Assembly: GCF_033958435.1 (NCBI RefSeq)
Contig: NC_134139.1
Location: 205,451,501 to 205,515,500, forward strand
From: Carettochelys insculpta
Taxonomy: Eukaryota; Chordata; Testudines; Carettochelyidae
Length of the DNA: 64,000 nt
Direction of reading: 5' to 3'
The notes below the pieces were generated by a model that saw only the letters and a list, made by a program, of their open reading frames with translations, had not been told where the DNA came from and ran no database searches. The translations under genes were made by a program, and so were the position numbers. Shown piece after piece: positions 11,850 to 23,631 of the stretch; position 1 is the stretch's first letter, and each line of letters begins with the position of its first letter.

Positions 11850-12077
11850 GTGCAAAGAGCAATAGGCTACAATGAGGGGTTTCCCACTCAGCAAGGTGTG
11901 ACACAAGGGTGTATTTTGTCCTCAAACCTGCCTAATATACTTGTAGAATTTATTACAAGACAAGCCTTGGAAGGTTGTGGCAAAGTGGAAGGAGCTGGGA
12001 TTTCCATTGGTGGATATCTCTTCACCAACTTCAATATGCTGATAAGGTTTGCTACCACCACAAAGAGAATACAATGA
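11850..12077 (+). pseudogene. RTE reverse transcriptase fragment
   Basis: Seventy-five codons contain the QQGVTQGCILSSNLPNIL block (RT motif B) followed by ALEGCGKVEGAGISIGGYL. The next block, which should hold the active-site aspartates, has shifted frame and shows only as LHQLQYADKV in the +2 frame. Confidence 0.65.
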
Positions 12078-12740
12078 ATGTTGGAGGCTCTAAAAACAGG
12101 GCACAATATAGATTACCCCTGAATGCACAGAGAACAAAATGCTTGTACATTGGCATGACTAGCAAGAAACTGGATCGAAACAGACACCACAATTAACTGA
12201 AAATCTGTAGAGACAACAAATTAATTTAATTAACTGGGATCATCTATATTCAACCAAGGAGGCTGTTCCAAAGAAATCAGCTGACTAGGGATTGCTCACT
12301 CAGCTATGTCTCCCGTAAGAAAATATGGAAAACTGTAGCATCTTGAAATGTACAGAAGCGTGACCAGTGACAAACCTCATTTTTTCCCATAGCTATTTAA
12401 TGGATTGGAACTGTGAAAAGTTAATACTGCTGATGGTAAGAAAATTGATGCTTTTGAAATATAGTTCTTGTGAAAATTCCTGTGCATCTCTTTGATGGAA
12501 AAAAGATGAACGCCTGTGATAGAAATATTATTGCAGAAAAGCAGACCCTGATCTGTAAATCAGATGTAAGCATATATACTTTGCTAATGTTAGGCACAGT
12601 GTTGGAAATAACCTTGAGAAAGTTATTATGGAAGGAATGGTGAGGAGTAATTATGATATGGGACAACCAGAAAGGATAACAATGGGTGGAGCAGTGGCAG
12701 ATCACTCACAGGGTAGCAGCTGAGTGGTCAAAGCTAGTGC

Positions 12741-13346
12741 TGGATTGTGAAGGCTTCAGAAAATTCTGCTGTGGCATTAAATTATTCATGGCTGAATATC
12801 AGTAATTTTTTTTTTTTGGAAGACTTGGTGTATTCTAGATGTGCAAACTTTTCATGGTGGACATGTGTCCGACTGTTCTACAATGGCTTTAACACCAGGC
12901 AATGTCTGAGGTGTTTGAATGGAAACATTTAAGCAAGAATGTCCCAGTACATTACAAATAACTTATTTTGTAAGGCCGGGAAAGAACCTTTCTTCTAGGT
13001 CTTACCATTTTCCTGAGATCTGCAGTATTAGTGCTACTAAGGAGAAAGGATTCTATCCTTCATCTCTATCCACTCCCAGATTTTTCTTCTTTATCTGGCT
13101 AAATTCTAATGATGGAGACTATTGCAGTAATACATTACACAGATAACTAAAGAGGAGCTTTGATCTAGACAGTTAGGTTAGGGGTTTCCTATTCATAAAG
13201 TTCGGTATCTTCAGTTGTATAGATTCAGCATCTTATCTTCCAGGGAAAGATCATATCTTTAACAAACTTTTTGCACAGAATGTCTGTTCAAAGTTCTCCA
13301 TCATGGCCTCCGTTTTATGTTTTTTCCCTCCAAAATGGAGTAAATA
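12741..13346. other. Intronic sequence without a recognised element
   Basis: No family-like coding signal and no clear repeat ends, apart from a T-run at about 12807-12817. Confidence 0.4.
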
Positions 13347-13629
13347 CTGTCGGGTCTCAACATTCGTGGGGGTTCCATGTTGAGACCCTCGCAAATGTTG
13401 AATTTTGCGAATACGGCAGCCTGCTCCAGAGCCCCAGGAAACGACGGCTGCTGGCACTCCTGCCCGGGGCCCCAGGGAAGTGGTGGCTGCCAGTGCTCCA
13501 TGTTTGGAGCCCCAGGGAAGTGGTGGCTGCTGGCACTCCTGCCCGGAGTCCCGGGGGAAGCAGCCGCTTGGCTGCTTGTGAATAATTGAATTCACAAACA
13601 TTAACTTTGTGAATCTTGACACCCTACTG
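13347..13629. mobile_element. Tc1/mariner-superfamily-like MITE with GC-rich internal repeats
   Basis: The ends are imperfectly inverted: CTGTCGGGTCTCAACATTCG at the left, and GGGTGTCAAGATTCAC reading inward from the right. TA precedes the left end (13345-13346); the right flank is CA, so a TA duplication is not fully preserved. The interior carries three GC-rich units, described separately. Confidence 0.5.
13422..13560. repeat. GC-rich minisatellite, about three units
   Basis: Units of roughly 50-65 bp share GCCCCAGGGAAGTGGTGGCT and CTGGCACTCCTGCCCGG. The open frames here on both strands come from this repeat, not from a gene. Confidence 0.7.
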
Positions 13630-14071
13630 CACCTTTTATTTTCCTCCAGCAGGAATACCAGGCTTGTCTATGATTTTGATACAAAGCAAGCAAATTCTAA
13701 CTTCAGTATTGTAACCCTTTCCTGAGTACAGATCAGAAACTTTTCTTCTTGTTGCCCCCTGATTCTAGTCAAGTGTGAGGCCTTTTGACTGTTGGACTAG
13801 TTGCTACCAAGTTGCTGTCAATAGCCATGGTGAGAGATTAGGAACTTTGTCATTCAATATCATGTACAATATTAATATCCACAAGACTGCCGGGATTTGA
13901 TTTTTATTTTGGTAAAAGTCAATTTCACCACACACACACTAAACAATGAAAAAATATTTCCATCAATGGTAATTAAAGTTTACAGATAGGCAAAGAAAGA
14001 AATGCTGCTTGCGAACTTAGAGTTTGATTTAAGGATATTTATTTTATAAAATTTTCACGTGTGCTATTAAC

Positions 14072-14341
14072 AGGTTGGCCGTGTGTACACTTAGAAAAAA
14101 CTTCGCAATGGCCACGCTAATGGCCAAATTGAAGAATACTAATGAGCTGTTGAAATGAATATTGAGTGCCTCATAACTATGCCACTGCTCGTGGCACTTC
14201 AAAAGTGCTGCATTTCGCTCATGCCCAGCTCGTCCACATGGGGGTCCTTTTCGAAAGGACCCCGCAAACATCAAAATTCCCTTATTCCTGTTCAGTTGAC
14301 CTTAATAAATTTGACCTAATTTCATAGTGTAGACATACCCT
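14072..14341 (-). mobile_element. MITE of the TGTCTACACT-terminus group
   Basis: Read on the minus strand it begins GGGTATGTCTACACTATGAA. The other end reads GGCCGTGTGTACACTTAG on the plus strand, an imperfect inverted repeat. A CCTTTTCGAAAGGACCCC palindrome lies near 14246-14263. Confidence 0.6.
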
Positions 14342-14449
14342 GAGACTATTGATTGCACTTCAGATATTAAAAAGAACAAATCAATAACTCTTTGATTTCT
14401 ACACAGGGACATTTGATTGCCATCGCTATTTGAACCTCTGATACACAGA

Positions 14450-14882
14450 GGCTACATGTACACTACAGCAGTCTGTTGACAGAAGTTACTATGGGAAGAG
14501 AGCTTCCACCACTTAACTTCTGTTAGCAGATCACATCCACACACAAAAGCGGATTGAAGGAGAAATCCGCCCTGTTGACAGAGAGCAGCTAGACTGCCTG
14601 GCCCTTCTGTTGACAGAACAGCCGACCAGAAGATCAGCAAACAGGGCTGCCCGTGAACTGGATGCCCTGTCGTTGGACAAAAGGCCCCCTGGCGCATCTA
14701 CATATTTTTTTTGTCAAGAGAAACTGTTGACAAAGGTATTATTCCTTATTGCAGAGACACAGAATGCGGTTGGCAAAAGTCGACAAACTGTCACCACAGT
14801 GCATTTTGTGTGTAGACATTCTGCAAGTTTTGTCATCCAAACCCCAGTTTTGTCATCAAAACTGTCTAGTGTAGACATAGCC
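14450..14882. mobile_element. MITE of the TGTCTACACT-terminus group
   Basis: The left end is GGCTACATGTACACTACAGC and the right end, inverted, is GGCTATGTCTACACTAGACA. The interior has repeated TGTTGACAGA and TTTTGTCATC modules. I could not confirm a target duplication. Confidence 0.65.
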
Positions 14883-17636
14883 AAATTGACAACTCTTCTC
14901 ACCTTGGAATAATCTGGTCTCTCACATGACAGGGTTGCTTTGTGAATCTCAGAGCTGCCCAGGATAGTTACTGGACTGTGGGGCACTAAAGAAAGTTAAT
15001 GCAGATTAATTAAAAATGTGAATTTAACATGGAGAAGTTAAACTGCATTAAAACTCTGTGTGTACTCACTCAGAATTAAGGTGGCTTTAAAAGGGTTAGG
15101 TCAATTAAGCTAAGTAGCTTCATTTGTCTTAATTTAGGGTTATCCCCTCGTAGCATGCACTAAGGGATTATCATTTTAGTCTCAAAGCTCACAGGGCAGA
15201 TTCTTCTCTGTACTTTCTCTATGAAGCTAACCTTCTGTCATAACTGTGTGAAGTACTTTTCATCTGTTTCAAACCACTCGAGTCTCTGTATGTCGCCAAA
15301 ATCCACTTCCATTCAGGAACAAAAGTATCATATTTTACTTAGAGCAGTTGGTCATTGTTTGTATACAACCAAAAATGGTCACAAGTTCCACAAACCCTTG
15401 GAGAAATGGGATTGATACCAGAGGAGTCTGTCTGTCATGGTCCAAAGGCTGTCCATGTAAAATCCACTGCTTCACAATAATCATGGTTTGGCAGGTGACC
15501 TCCTGTATTTGTCGGCATCACTAGCAGGAGACCTACAGACCATTTCTCCATTTTGTGATCCTCCAGACAATTTGGCATCAAGCCCCAATACAGATACACA
15601 AATTTTGCAGATTTAGTGTGCTGACCCATTTAATTTGCAGGGTGTAGTGCATATTTATTTGCCACCAGTTTTGAGGGACTATCTTTTTTTTAAAGACACT
15701 GCACAAGGAATCTATCATTTGCAAATAATTACAATTAGACACTAGAAATTACATTGTGTTGCTAATGAGCAGATGTGTCTATTTATACCAGTGGAAGAAC
15801 AGCTGTACACACATAAAATGCTAAAATGACCCTTAACCAGCATTATGTATTCTGTTCCAGGCCTACATCTTTATTTAGACTTTTAAGAAAAAGAAAAAAA
15901 TTAAGCTATGTAAAATGTAACCTGTTCTGATATTTTTTTTTTCAAATTTCTGTGCTTCTGTTTCCTCCATACCTTACACAGAGTCTAGGAACTCTTCAAG
16001 GCATAACATCTAACACCTTATTTTTGTATTTCAAGTGTTATCATGAGACTCTGCTGCTTCCAACATTCCACGGTGTAAAATAGCAACAAGGATGCAAAAG
16101 CTATTGTCATCAGACACATTAGCCATTATTCAAAATAGAAGTTCTTACTCCTTAGGTGTCCATTCTTGGTCCAATATTATTCCATAGTTTCAATAATGAC
16201 TTGGAGGATGGGTGTTAATGAAATCTCTGTTAAGTCCAAAGCTGGGTGGCTTTTGGATGTTAGGAATAAAATAGAGGCTGGTGTTGATAGAGAAAATGGG
16301 CTGAAATCAATACGATGAGACACAATAAAAACAAATGAGCAATGGTCCCTATGTGGATAAATAATCAGCAGTACAGATATGAAACAGAGGATAGCTAGCT
16401 AGAAAACTGAGTTGAGAGGTAAGCATGTTTTAGGGATGGTTTAGGTGTACTAGCAGTGGTCCTCGCACAATGCATTCACTGGAGGGGTTCTGAGAATCTG
16501 TCCTGGTGCCAAACAGTTGTTCTGAATAACCAGCAGCAATGCAGATGATCACTACACTTGGGACGCATCTTCAGACAAAACAACATGGGAGCGAGTCTTA
16601 CTTTCCTCACTCAAAAAAGTAGGGTTCCCTTCAGGTTTGAAAGAACCACAGAAGGGGAGCTTAGGCCTCCTCTCTTTCAGTCTAGTGGTCCTTCCCTGCT
16701 TTCCCTCAGGAATAAGAGTGCTGGGAAGAGGGATCCATTGTCTTTACTTCCAGGACTGCCTGGAGATCCCAGGAAGTGCCAGCATACAAAGCTTATGGAT
16801 CTCAGGAGACACGAGTTTTCCTGGTGTCTCCATGCTCCTCTTGCACATTCTGCTGGCAATTTCCTTACAGTGACATGAAGTCATTAGTTGGTGACAAACA
16901 AACCTCACACCCAACCAGTCATGTAGTCCCATGTCCACCATCATCATGCTCTGTAGAAGAAATCACAGATCCATGAGGTATTTGTTTCCTAGCCATTATT
17001 GCAGAGTTCCTTGCCAGGAATTGGGACAGGAAGCAACTGCTCCTTTAGCTTTGAAAATCTTACTTTGTTTCCAAAGTGAATGGATCTCAGCATGCCTGAA
17101 TTATGTGCTTTTCTTCTCACTCCTTACTCTCTCTAGCCCAGGATATACCATAAAAAATAAATACTTCATTGTTTTTCTTTCCTCATGAATTTCAGCCCTC
17201 GGGATCGAATTCACACATTAGGGTCTTTGTATTTAAATAAAGTAGTACAGACTTCTTCTGACCTATATTTCCAGTTCAGGGGCTGTTATTTAACATGCCA
17301 GCAAGAAGTTAATATTTGATTCTGCATCATTTTAATGAAGCAGAGTGTTAGCAAGCACCATCTTTGATAAGATGGCTGAATGGTTTGTGTTTTAATATAA
17401 GCCAATTGTGGCTCAACGATACAAGTCCTCTGGGCTGTGAGTTCTTTTTGCTCTTTAAGCCATGGTAGCTTATTTGTTTTATATGTGACAATGATGTGTT
17501 ATCCCATCCTCCTGGATCACTGACAATTAGCTTTATCTATTAGTATCTCCAGAATGAGCAAAATTCAGCCCCAAAGAAGAGAGAATTCTGGGCATCAGTC
17601 TTTGCCAACGATGGAAGAGGATGCATGCGGCCGGGG
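14883..17636. other. Intronic sequence with at most traces of CR1
   Basis: About 16160-16265 resembles a decayed CR1 RT segment on the plus strand (TTGGTCCAATATTATTCC, TAATGACTTGGAGGATGG). The rest shows no recognisable element. Frames at 16558-16947 overlap on both strands without family signature. Confidence 0.4.
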
Positions 17637-17721
17637 GGGGAGTGTCAGAGGAGTATCTAAAGAGGGGGTCCCAGTAAAAGGGAGGGCCAGAGCTGACAAG
17701 GTCTATTCAGAGAGGGGGTCA

Positions 17722-17935
17722 TGCTAGTCTATACACTATCAAAACAAAAAGCAGTCAAGTAGCACTTTAAAGACTAGCAAAATAGTTCATTAGGTGAGCT
17801 TTCGTGGGACAGACCCACTTCTTCAGACCACCCACAAAAGCTCACCTAGTAAACTATTTTGCTAGTCTTTAAAGTGCTACTTGACTGCTTTTTGTTTTGA
17901 TACTGTATAGACTAGCACAGCTTCCTCTCTGTTGC
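17722..17935. repeat. PLE tail family B, head-to-head pair
   Basis: The arms at about 17722-17800 and 17839-17917 are near-perfect inverses of about 78 bp, each with GCAGTCAAGTAGCACTTTAA and ACTAGCAAAATAG-type sequence. The hammerhead-like core occupies the centre. Confidence 0.85.
17793..17830 (-). ncRNA. Hammerhead-like motif, family B
   Basis: On the minus strand: TGGT, CTGAAGA, A, GTGGG-TCTGT-CCCAC, GAAA, GCTC, ACC. Stem II is fully paired and the core consensus is intact. Three base pairs of stem I remain. Confidence 0.5.
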
Positions 17936-18281
17936 TTTTGTAAGGGACCAGCCACTCCCAGTCTCTGTTTAATCCTTGGTTGGTGGAGTCAAATTTGCAA
18001 ATGAATTGCAGCTCAGAGATTTCTCTCTCTATTTTATTTTTGAATATTTTTTGTTGTAGGACTGCTACTTTTAAACCTGTTGCTGAGAGTCCAGGGAAAT
18101 TGTCTTCTCCTACAGGTTTTAGTATGTTGCCATTCCTGATATCTGGTTTATGTCCATTTATTCTTTTCTACTGGTAATGGGCCATTTCCATCCTGACTAA
18201 GTAGACCTTGTCAGCTGTGGCCCTCCCTTTTACTGGGACCCCCCTTTTTAAATACTCCTGTGACTCCACCCCCCAACTCAT

Positions 18282-18368
18282 GCATCTGACGAAGCGGGTC
18301 TTTGCCCACAAAAGCTTATGCTCCAAAATATCTTAGTCTATAAAGTGCCACAAGATTCTTTTTGTTCT
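18282..18368 (+). repeat. PLE tail, family A
   Basis: GCATCTGACGAAGCGGGTC, then TTTGCCCACAAAAGC and TTATGCTCCAAAATATC, and the tail TTAGTCTATAAAGTGCCACA. The GAAA of the core is changed to AAAA, so this copy is probably inactive. Confidence 0.8.
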
Positions 18369-19741
18369 ATTGCAAGTGACTCAGGGGTCATTTGGGTTTG
18401 TTTACAAATTCCTGCAATGCATTGAGTGGGGGAAGGGAAAAGAAAGGAATGTTTACTTTGTTCAGGCTTGTTGGTATGTATTCTCAAAAGACAAATATGG
18501 GCTGTTTGATACTTAATTCCTTTCGGCAGATTTCATGCAGTCAGTGAGTGCTTAGAGTAAGTAAAGACAGCTGGATCTGGCCCTTTAGGTGTAGAACTAG
18601 AGATAAGCATTTCTTTGTTGTAATTGTTTGGTTGAGTCTTCGTTAGCCACATAACTTTATCTAGGGCTTTCAGTTACAACAAAATGCTTCATATTCTTTT
18701 CCTCAGATAACTCACTTGTGAATTAACTGTACTTGGGTCTAGAAATCAGGAGCAATGAGGCATGGCACCATTAATCATAGTTTACGGTGATTATTAGCAG
18801 GCTTTTAATCTTTGTTTTCATGTATAATTAGGTACAAGAGGTCAAAGCTGCTAATTCTTATAAAAAACAATATGTTCAATATTTTCCCTGCCTGCAATTT
18901 TCCCTAACGTATTTTTAAGGGAGTACTTGTCTTGTTTGAGAGCAGCGTCTCATGAGTTTCTCTGCAAATAAAGGCAAATGGACAACTCCATAATTTATTA
19001 TTATTGCCGGGCTGAACGATTGTGCTAACACATACCAAGATGTAGTCTGTTCTGGAGAAGACAAACAATAGGAGAGATGAAAGTGACAGGCTGAATGTCT
19101 CAGTAACAAGTTTGCATGGTGTCATAGATGAGTTCTGAGCACTGCTCATCGGCTCTGAGTTGTTATATTTTTAATCAAATCCCCATACCTGGTCATTTGT
19201 TGGCTGAATTCTTGTTGGTGTCAACAGTAGAACTGGTCTACGGAAGGTATGTGGAGAAGCAGGGCATGGGGGGAGCTCTATTTCGGAGAAGACGTTCCAA
19301 ACAGAAGGGGTGGCATTGCAGAAAGCATAAAGATGGTTTGAGATGCATAAACAGTCACACCCCTCAGCTTGCCAAAGCCTAAAAGGGAGATGCTGTAGTC
19401 TTGTTGTCCCTAAGCCTCTGACTGGGACTGGACGAGAGGATGGGTAGCTCAATGATTGCTCTGTTCTGTTCATTCCTTCTGAAGCACCTGGCAGTGGCCA
19501 GTGTCAGAACATAGGATCCTCGGCAATATGGACCCATTATGCGCACTCTTATGTTCTCAGTAGGCAAGAGACCTAAAAGGAGGGACTGTGACAGAGTAGG
19601 ACTCAGCAATGTGGTACATCCCACTGGCTGTCATGAGAATTAACTCTGCACTCTCTTCTGGTGATGTCTTGCCCACTGTCACCTCTGTTCCTGGATCTGT
19701 CACTGCAAGGCTTGTTGCATCCTCTTCAGGACACAGCCCTT
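18369..19741. other. Intronic sequence; possible repeat from about 19585
   Basis: No gene signature. From about 19585 (CTGTGACAGAGTAGGACTCA) the sequence may belong to an unclassified dispersed repeat that continues beyond the MITE at 19745-20455. Confidence 0.35.
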
Positions 19742-19744
19742 CAG

Positions 19745-20455
19745 AGCTGTGTCTACATGTGCACGCTACTTCGAAGTAGCGGCACTAACATCGAAATAGC
19801 GCCCGTCACGGCTACACGCGTCGGGCGCTATTTCGAAGTTAACTTCGACGTTAGGTGGCGAGACGTCGAAGTTGCTAACCTCATGAGGGGATCGGAATAG
19901 TGCCCTACTTCGACGTTCAACGTCGAAGTAGGGACCGTGTAGACGATCTGCGTCCCGCAACATCGAAATTGTGGGGTCCTCCATGGCAGCCATCAGCTGG
20001 GGGGTTGAGAGACGCTGTCTCTCCAGCCTGTGCGGGGCTCTATGGTCACCGTGTGCAGCAGCCCTTAGCCCAGGGCTTCTGGCTGCTGCTGCTGCAGCGG
20101 GGGATTCATGCTGCATGCACAGGGTCTGCAACTCGTTGTCGGCTCTGTGTATCTTGTGCTGTTTAGTGCAAGTGTGTCTGGGAGGGGCCCTTTAAGGGAG
20201 CGGCTGGCTGTTGAGTCCGCCCTGTGACCCTGTCTGCAGCTGTGCCTGGCACCCTTATTTCGATGTGTGCTACTGTGGCGTGTAGACGTTCCCTCGCTGT
20301 GCCTATTTCGATGTGGTGCTGCACAACGTCGATGTTGAACATCGATGTTGCCAGCCCTGGAGGACGTGTAGACGTTATTAATCAAAATAGCCTATTTCGA
20401 TGTCGCCACATCGAAATAGGCTACTTCGATGTAGGCTTCACGTGTAGACGTAGCC
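19745..20455 (+). mobile_element. Harbinger-type MITE, CpG- and palindrome-rich (copy 1)
   Basis: The 711-bp element starts AGCTGTGTCTACATGTGCAC and its right end, inverted, starts GGCTACGTCTACACGTG. It is flanked by CAG at 19742-19744 and CAG at 20456-20458, a 3-bp target duplication of the CWG type known for some PIF/Harbinger elements. It is colinear over its whole length with the reversed copy at 26008-26717. It has no transposase. The interior repeats TTCGA/TCGAA modules and carries hairpins at about 19910-19939 and 20388-20421. Confidence 0.75.
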
Positions 20456-21010
20456 CAGATGTGTTATGCTCTGTTCTCCCCTTCTGGAGAAACTACAGTG
20501 TGCTGTCCAGCCACTTCTTCCAGGGCACCTGAAGCCAGTTATTTGCCCACTTCTTCAGGGGCAAGGTGAGAGGCGGGAACCTGCCACACCCCCTCACCCC
20601 GCCAACCCTGCTACTACTGGTCCTAGGCCAGAGACCCTCTAGATGCCTCCCACTAGCTGTATCCCCTCCAGTTCCTCAGTTGATTTCCTTAGGCCACTTC
20701 CATGCCACCCATGCCACCCACGCACCTTTTTTGTCCTTGCTTCAGGGCCTCAGCCTGACGGTCTCTGCAGCCCCACAAGAGCTACGCTTAGCTTCTGAGG
20801 CCTCTTCCTGCAGCACTGCTCTGTCCAGGGTGACTTGCTGCCTTCGGCCAGCAAGGCTGCTCATCCTCCCTTCTCAAGCTCCAGGGAGCAACTGAAAGAG
20901 CTCTGATCTGCGGCCTTTTTTTTTATAAGCACCTAGCTGACCTGGATTGGCTGCTCCTCATCACCCCTCTCTCACTGGCCATTTTTTGGGCAGCTTCTCT
21001 AGGTATCCAT
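20456..21010. other. Unclassified GC-rich repeat, possibly LTR-related
   Basis: CT-rich, moderately GC-rich sequence. A TTTTTTTTATAAGCACC stretch near 20917-20933 resembles a TATA region. Together with 19585-19744 it may be one old repeat split by the MITE. I could not identify LTR ends or internal coding. Confidence 0.25.
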
Positions 21011-22392
21011 GAACCCTTCATGGACCATATCTTTCGACACCCACCCAGATGACCCCTTTTATTCATTCATCAGTCTGTTTTTCTATTCAGTCTACTCCTG
21101 GTTGAGAGGCATTAAGAATTAGGATTTCAAAGTGGACTGTGAAATCCTGCTGGCTGGAAATGTTCAATAGGCATGCTCCCCGCATCTCTGTGAAGGACGA
21201 ACCAACAGTCTTCTGTGGGCTAAAGTATATTCATATACTTCACACAAAGCTCCAAGCAAGCTATGTGAGTTAATATAGAATAAAGCAGAACTGGAGCACT
21301 CGCTTAAACAGTCTCAATTCAGCCTTTCCAGTTTTATAACATATTTTTACTGTCTTGAAAAGCCATTCAATACATTCCACCTTCGTAACCAGATAATGCT
21401 TAAATATTATAATTATTATTTTTTCTAGTGCAAGTTAATTCCAGCAGCTAAAGTGGAGAGCATCAGCTGGAGCTTAGCACCTCTTCTTAAGGAAATGGAG
21501 CTACTTAAAATAGTATGACCACTCTCACCAGCCACGTAGATATTCTCTATGTACCTCCCAGCAAAGCCCGCACTCTCATCTGCTTTGTTGGGCCAAAGTT
21601 CTTCCCTCTTTTCTTCAGTTATGATGGAGACAAGATTTTACAGCCTGTACATGAGGACCCATGTGGAATGGACTCTTGCATTTGGGAAGCCCCCCTCGTA
21701 TCTCTGTACTGCAGACAATGGATATAGCAGAAGAAGTAGGATACTGTGGATTCACCACTACATGCCTTCATAGCCCATCACTCATCTTATTCCCACTCAC
21801 CGCCCACACACAGAAGTGCTGCTGACTGGCAGCTATAGCTTGCGAAGCTGAGCTTCCCAGATGGAGAATCCAAGTGGGGCATTGCTGAAGCTCATGAAGC
21901 CGAAGCGAGTGCATCATACCCACAGTGCTAGAACCAGCTGGGGTGGGGGAACTAAGGAGAGACAGGCAGTTGGGACTAAAGTAAACTTGCAGTCACATGA
22001 CAGCGTGGAAGGTGCAGAGGTGGGAGTAAGACCCAGAGTTGCTGAGCACTCTCCACTGCCTAGGATCTGGAAGGAACTGCCACAACCCCTCACAGCCTGG
22101 AGATGGATACCCTCCCCCCATGTCAGATCTCACTAGTTACCTTCACCCACCCTGTTAATGTTGGCGCCAGGCGAATATCCTGGGGAAGAGAATTGCACAG
22201 CCTGGGAGCAATTGAATATTTTTTTTCTCTTCCATCATATTCCAGCTCCGAAACTGTTGTCCCACATCATCTTCTTTGACACTGAAAGACATATGCCTTG
22301 AAAATTCTGTAAGCCTTGCGTAGTGTTGATGGTGTGGGAATGTAGTTTAAATGTGGGCCAGCTCTTTAATGTATTATAACCACTGAGGAGGC
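21011..22392. other. Intronic sequence without a recognised element
   Basis: I see no coding signature and no paired ends. Confidence 0.35.
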
Positions 22393-22394
22393 TA

Positions 22395-22722
22395 CAGTAA
22401 ACTCTTTTGTATCCAGCATTCTATTATCCACAACTCTGAAATAACCAGCATTTTAACCATAAGTAACATTTAGTTATGTTTTCCATAAGTACAGTCCAGT
22501 GAAAGTAAATACAAATATATGCAGCAAATACAGTGTAAGTTTGAAGTGTACAATGCTACTGTTGTTGGTAAATAAATTACTCTACATACAGTTTGTTTCT
22601 TAATATCTAATCTTGTTTTTCTTTGGTGTTATATGTTGCTCGGTATGCCTCTATTATCCAGAATATTTGAATATTCAGTAACCTCCCAGTCCTGGGGTTG
22701 CTGGACACGAAAGAGTTTACTG
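22395..22722. mobile_element. Tigger/pogo-like MITE
   Basis: The ends are inverted: CAGTAAACTCTTTTGTATCC at the left, CAGTAAACTCTTTCGTGTCC inward from the right. TA flanks both sides (22393-22394 and 22723-22724), the expected target duplication for the Tc1/mariner superfamily. A second inverted pair (CATTCTATTATCCA and CTCTATTATCCAGA) lies just inside. There is no transposase. Confidence 0.8.
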
Positions 22723-22724
22723 TA

Positions 22725-23400
22725 CTTTGCATTTCATGTATTCTCCCTGCAACCCAGAAACTAGATATCGATCCGTCCAACTTTTCAACCTAACATTCTT
22801 CCTGCTGACATTTTCCTCCTTTTGTAATGTGTTCTTTCGAGCTTTAGTTTCCCTGGGCAACTTTTAAACTGTGTAGATGTCATAATTCTAGTGAGTGATG
22901 ACATCAAGTCATGGTGCAAATGATTTTTGCTAATTAATTATATAATGAGCTGCAGGAAGGAGTTTTCTGAGTCTTAACTCACCAGATATTGATTGGGGAA
23001 GGAAAAATGACCTATTGATAGATCAGTTCTTTCTGAGTAGAAGGCAATAAGTGATGGCCCCAGAAAACTCTATAAATCACAGGGAAAATTTCATGATGAA
23101 CATAAGAGCTATGAACTACCCTTTAAAGTTTCACCGAGTTGCTCTAAAGAGAGTAGCAGAGCTTAGTCATTTGTCTCTATTGTACCTGGGGTCTTTTAAG
23201 AACTGAAAGATTGAGGAATGGTGCACTTGGATTTTCTCTTATGGGAAGACAGTTAGGAGTGATGTGTAAGTATTGCTTCAGCTCACAATATACAGTTTGA
23301 CTGTTGAAGAAAATCCTTGGTTTGACCAATTTAAAAATAAAAAGACCAGCTCTGCCTTATTGTTCCACAGCTGTTGCACTTAAAAGATGCATTTTGTTTT
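22725..23400. other. Intronic sequence without a recognised element
   Basis: AT-rich, with no coding or repeat signature that I recognise. Confidence 0.4.
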
Positions 23401-23402
23401 GA

Positions 23403-23492
23403 AAACAACAAGCAGTCTTGTGGCACCTTAAAGACTAACTGATAATTTGGAGCATAAGCTTTCGTGGGCAAAGACCCACTTTGTCAGATGCA
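23403..23492 (-). repeat. PLE tail, family A
   Basis: On the plus strand it reads ACAACAAGCAG, CTTGTGGCACCTTAAAGACT, then GCATAAGCTTTCGTGGGC and AAAGACCCACTTTGTCAGATGC. The core is CTGACAA rather than CTGACGA. It faces the plus-strand tail that begins at 23816. Confidence 0.8.
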
Positions 23493-23631
23493 TGAGTGGG
23501 GTGGTTTCAGAGGAGGGTTCAAAGAGGAAGGCCCTCCTCTGAAATCCCCCGCCCACCCTCATGCTTCTGTGGATTACCCCACTCGGCCACTCAGTAAACG
23601 GGAGCCCTAATTACATGGCTTGTATACAATT

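Larger units (their letters stand above)
10620..12740 (+). mobile_element. Decayed RTE-type LINE
   Basis: The frame ending near 10837 has DDLGSQNERGKHLIELC, the RTE endonuclease block that usually reads as GLG-RNERG-LIEFC. RT follows at about 11770-12080: GMGIPKHFTELIASLYN, then VQRAIGYNEGFPTQQGVTQG (motif B), and a degraded active-site region. A C-terminal KKIDAFE segment lies near 12440. Every domain has stops or frameshifts. A PLE tail hairpin (11251-11420) sits inside it. It belongs to a different and older lineage than the two 3.7-kb LINEs. Confidence 0.7.
17637..18368. mobile_element. Palindromic Penelope-like element remnant
   Basis: The minus-strand PLE 3' part runs 17640-17715 (UTR) and resumes at 17936-18175, where the antisense of the GIY-YIG endonuclease tail matches the fragment at 62590-62830. 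At about 18180 the orientation flips. The UTR segment (ACCTTGTCAGCTGTGGCCCT and onward) and family A tail then follow on the plus strand to 18368. A family B tail pair is inserted at about 17722-17935. The outer arms thus form one large imperfect palindrome around a second, smaller one. Confidence 0.7.

Noticed and set aside
13251..13622. 123-codon minus-strand frame
   Set aside because: It spans a MITE with a GC-rich repeat, and the peptide repeats follow the DNA repeats.
19766..20385. Overlapping frames of about 100-120 codons on both strands
   Set aside because: They fall wholly within the Harbinger-type MITE, which repeats at 26008-26717 with the same frames. They reflect repeat composition.
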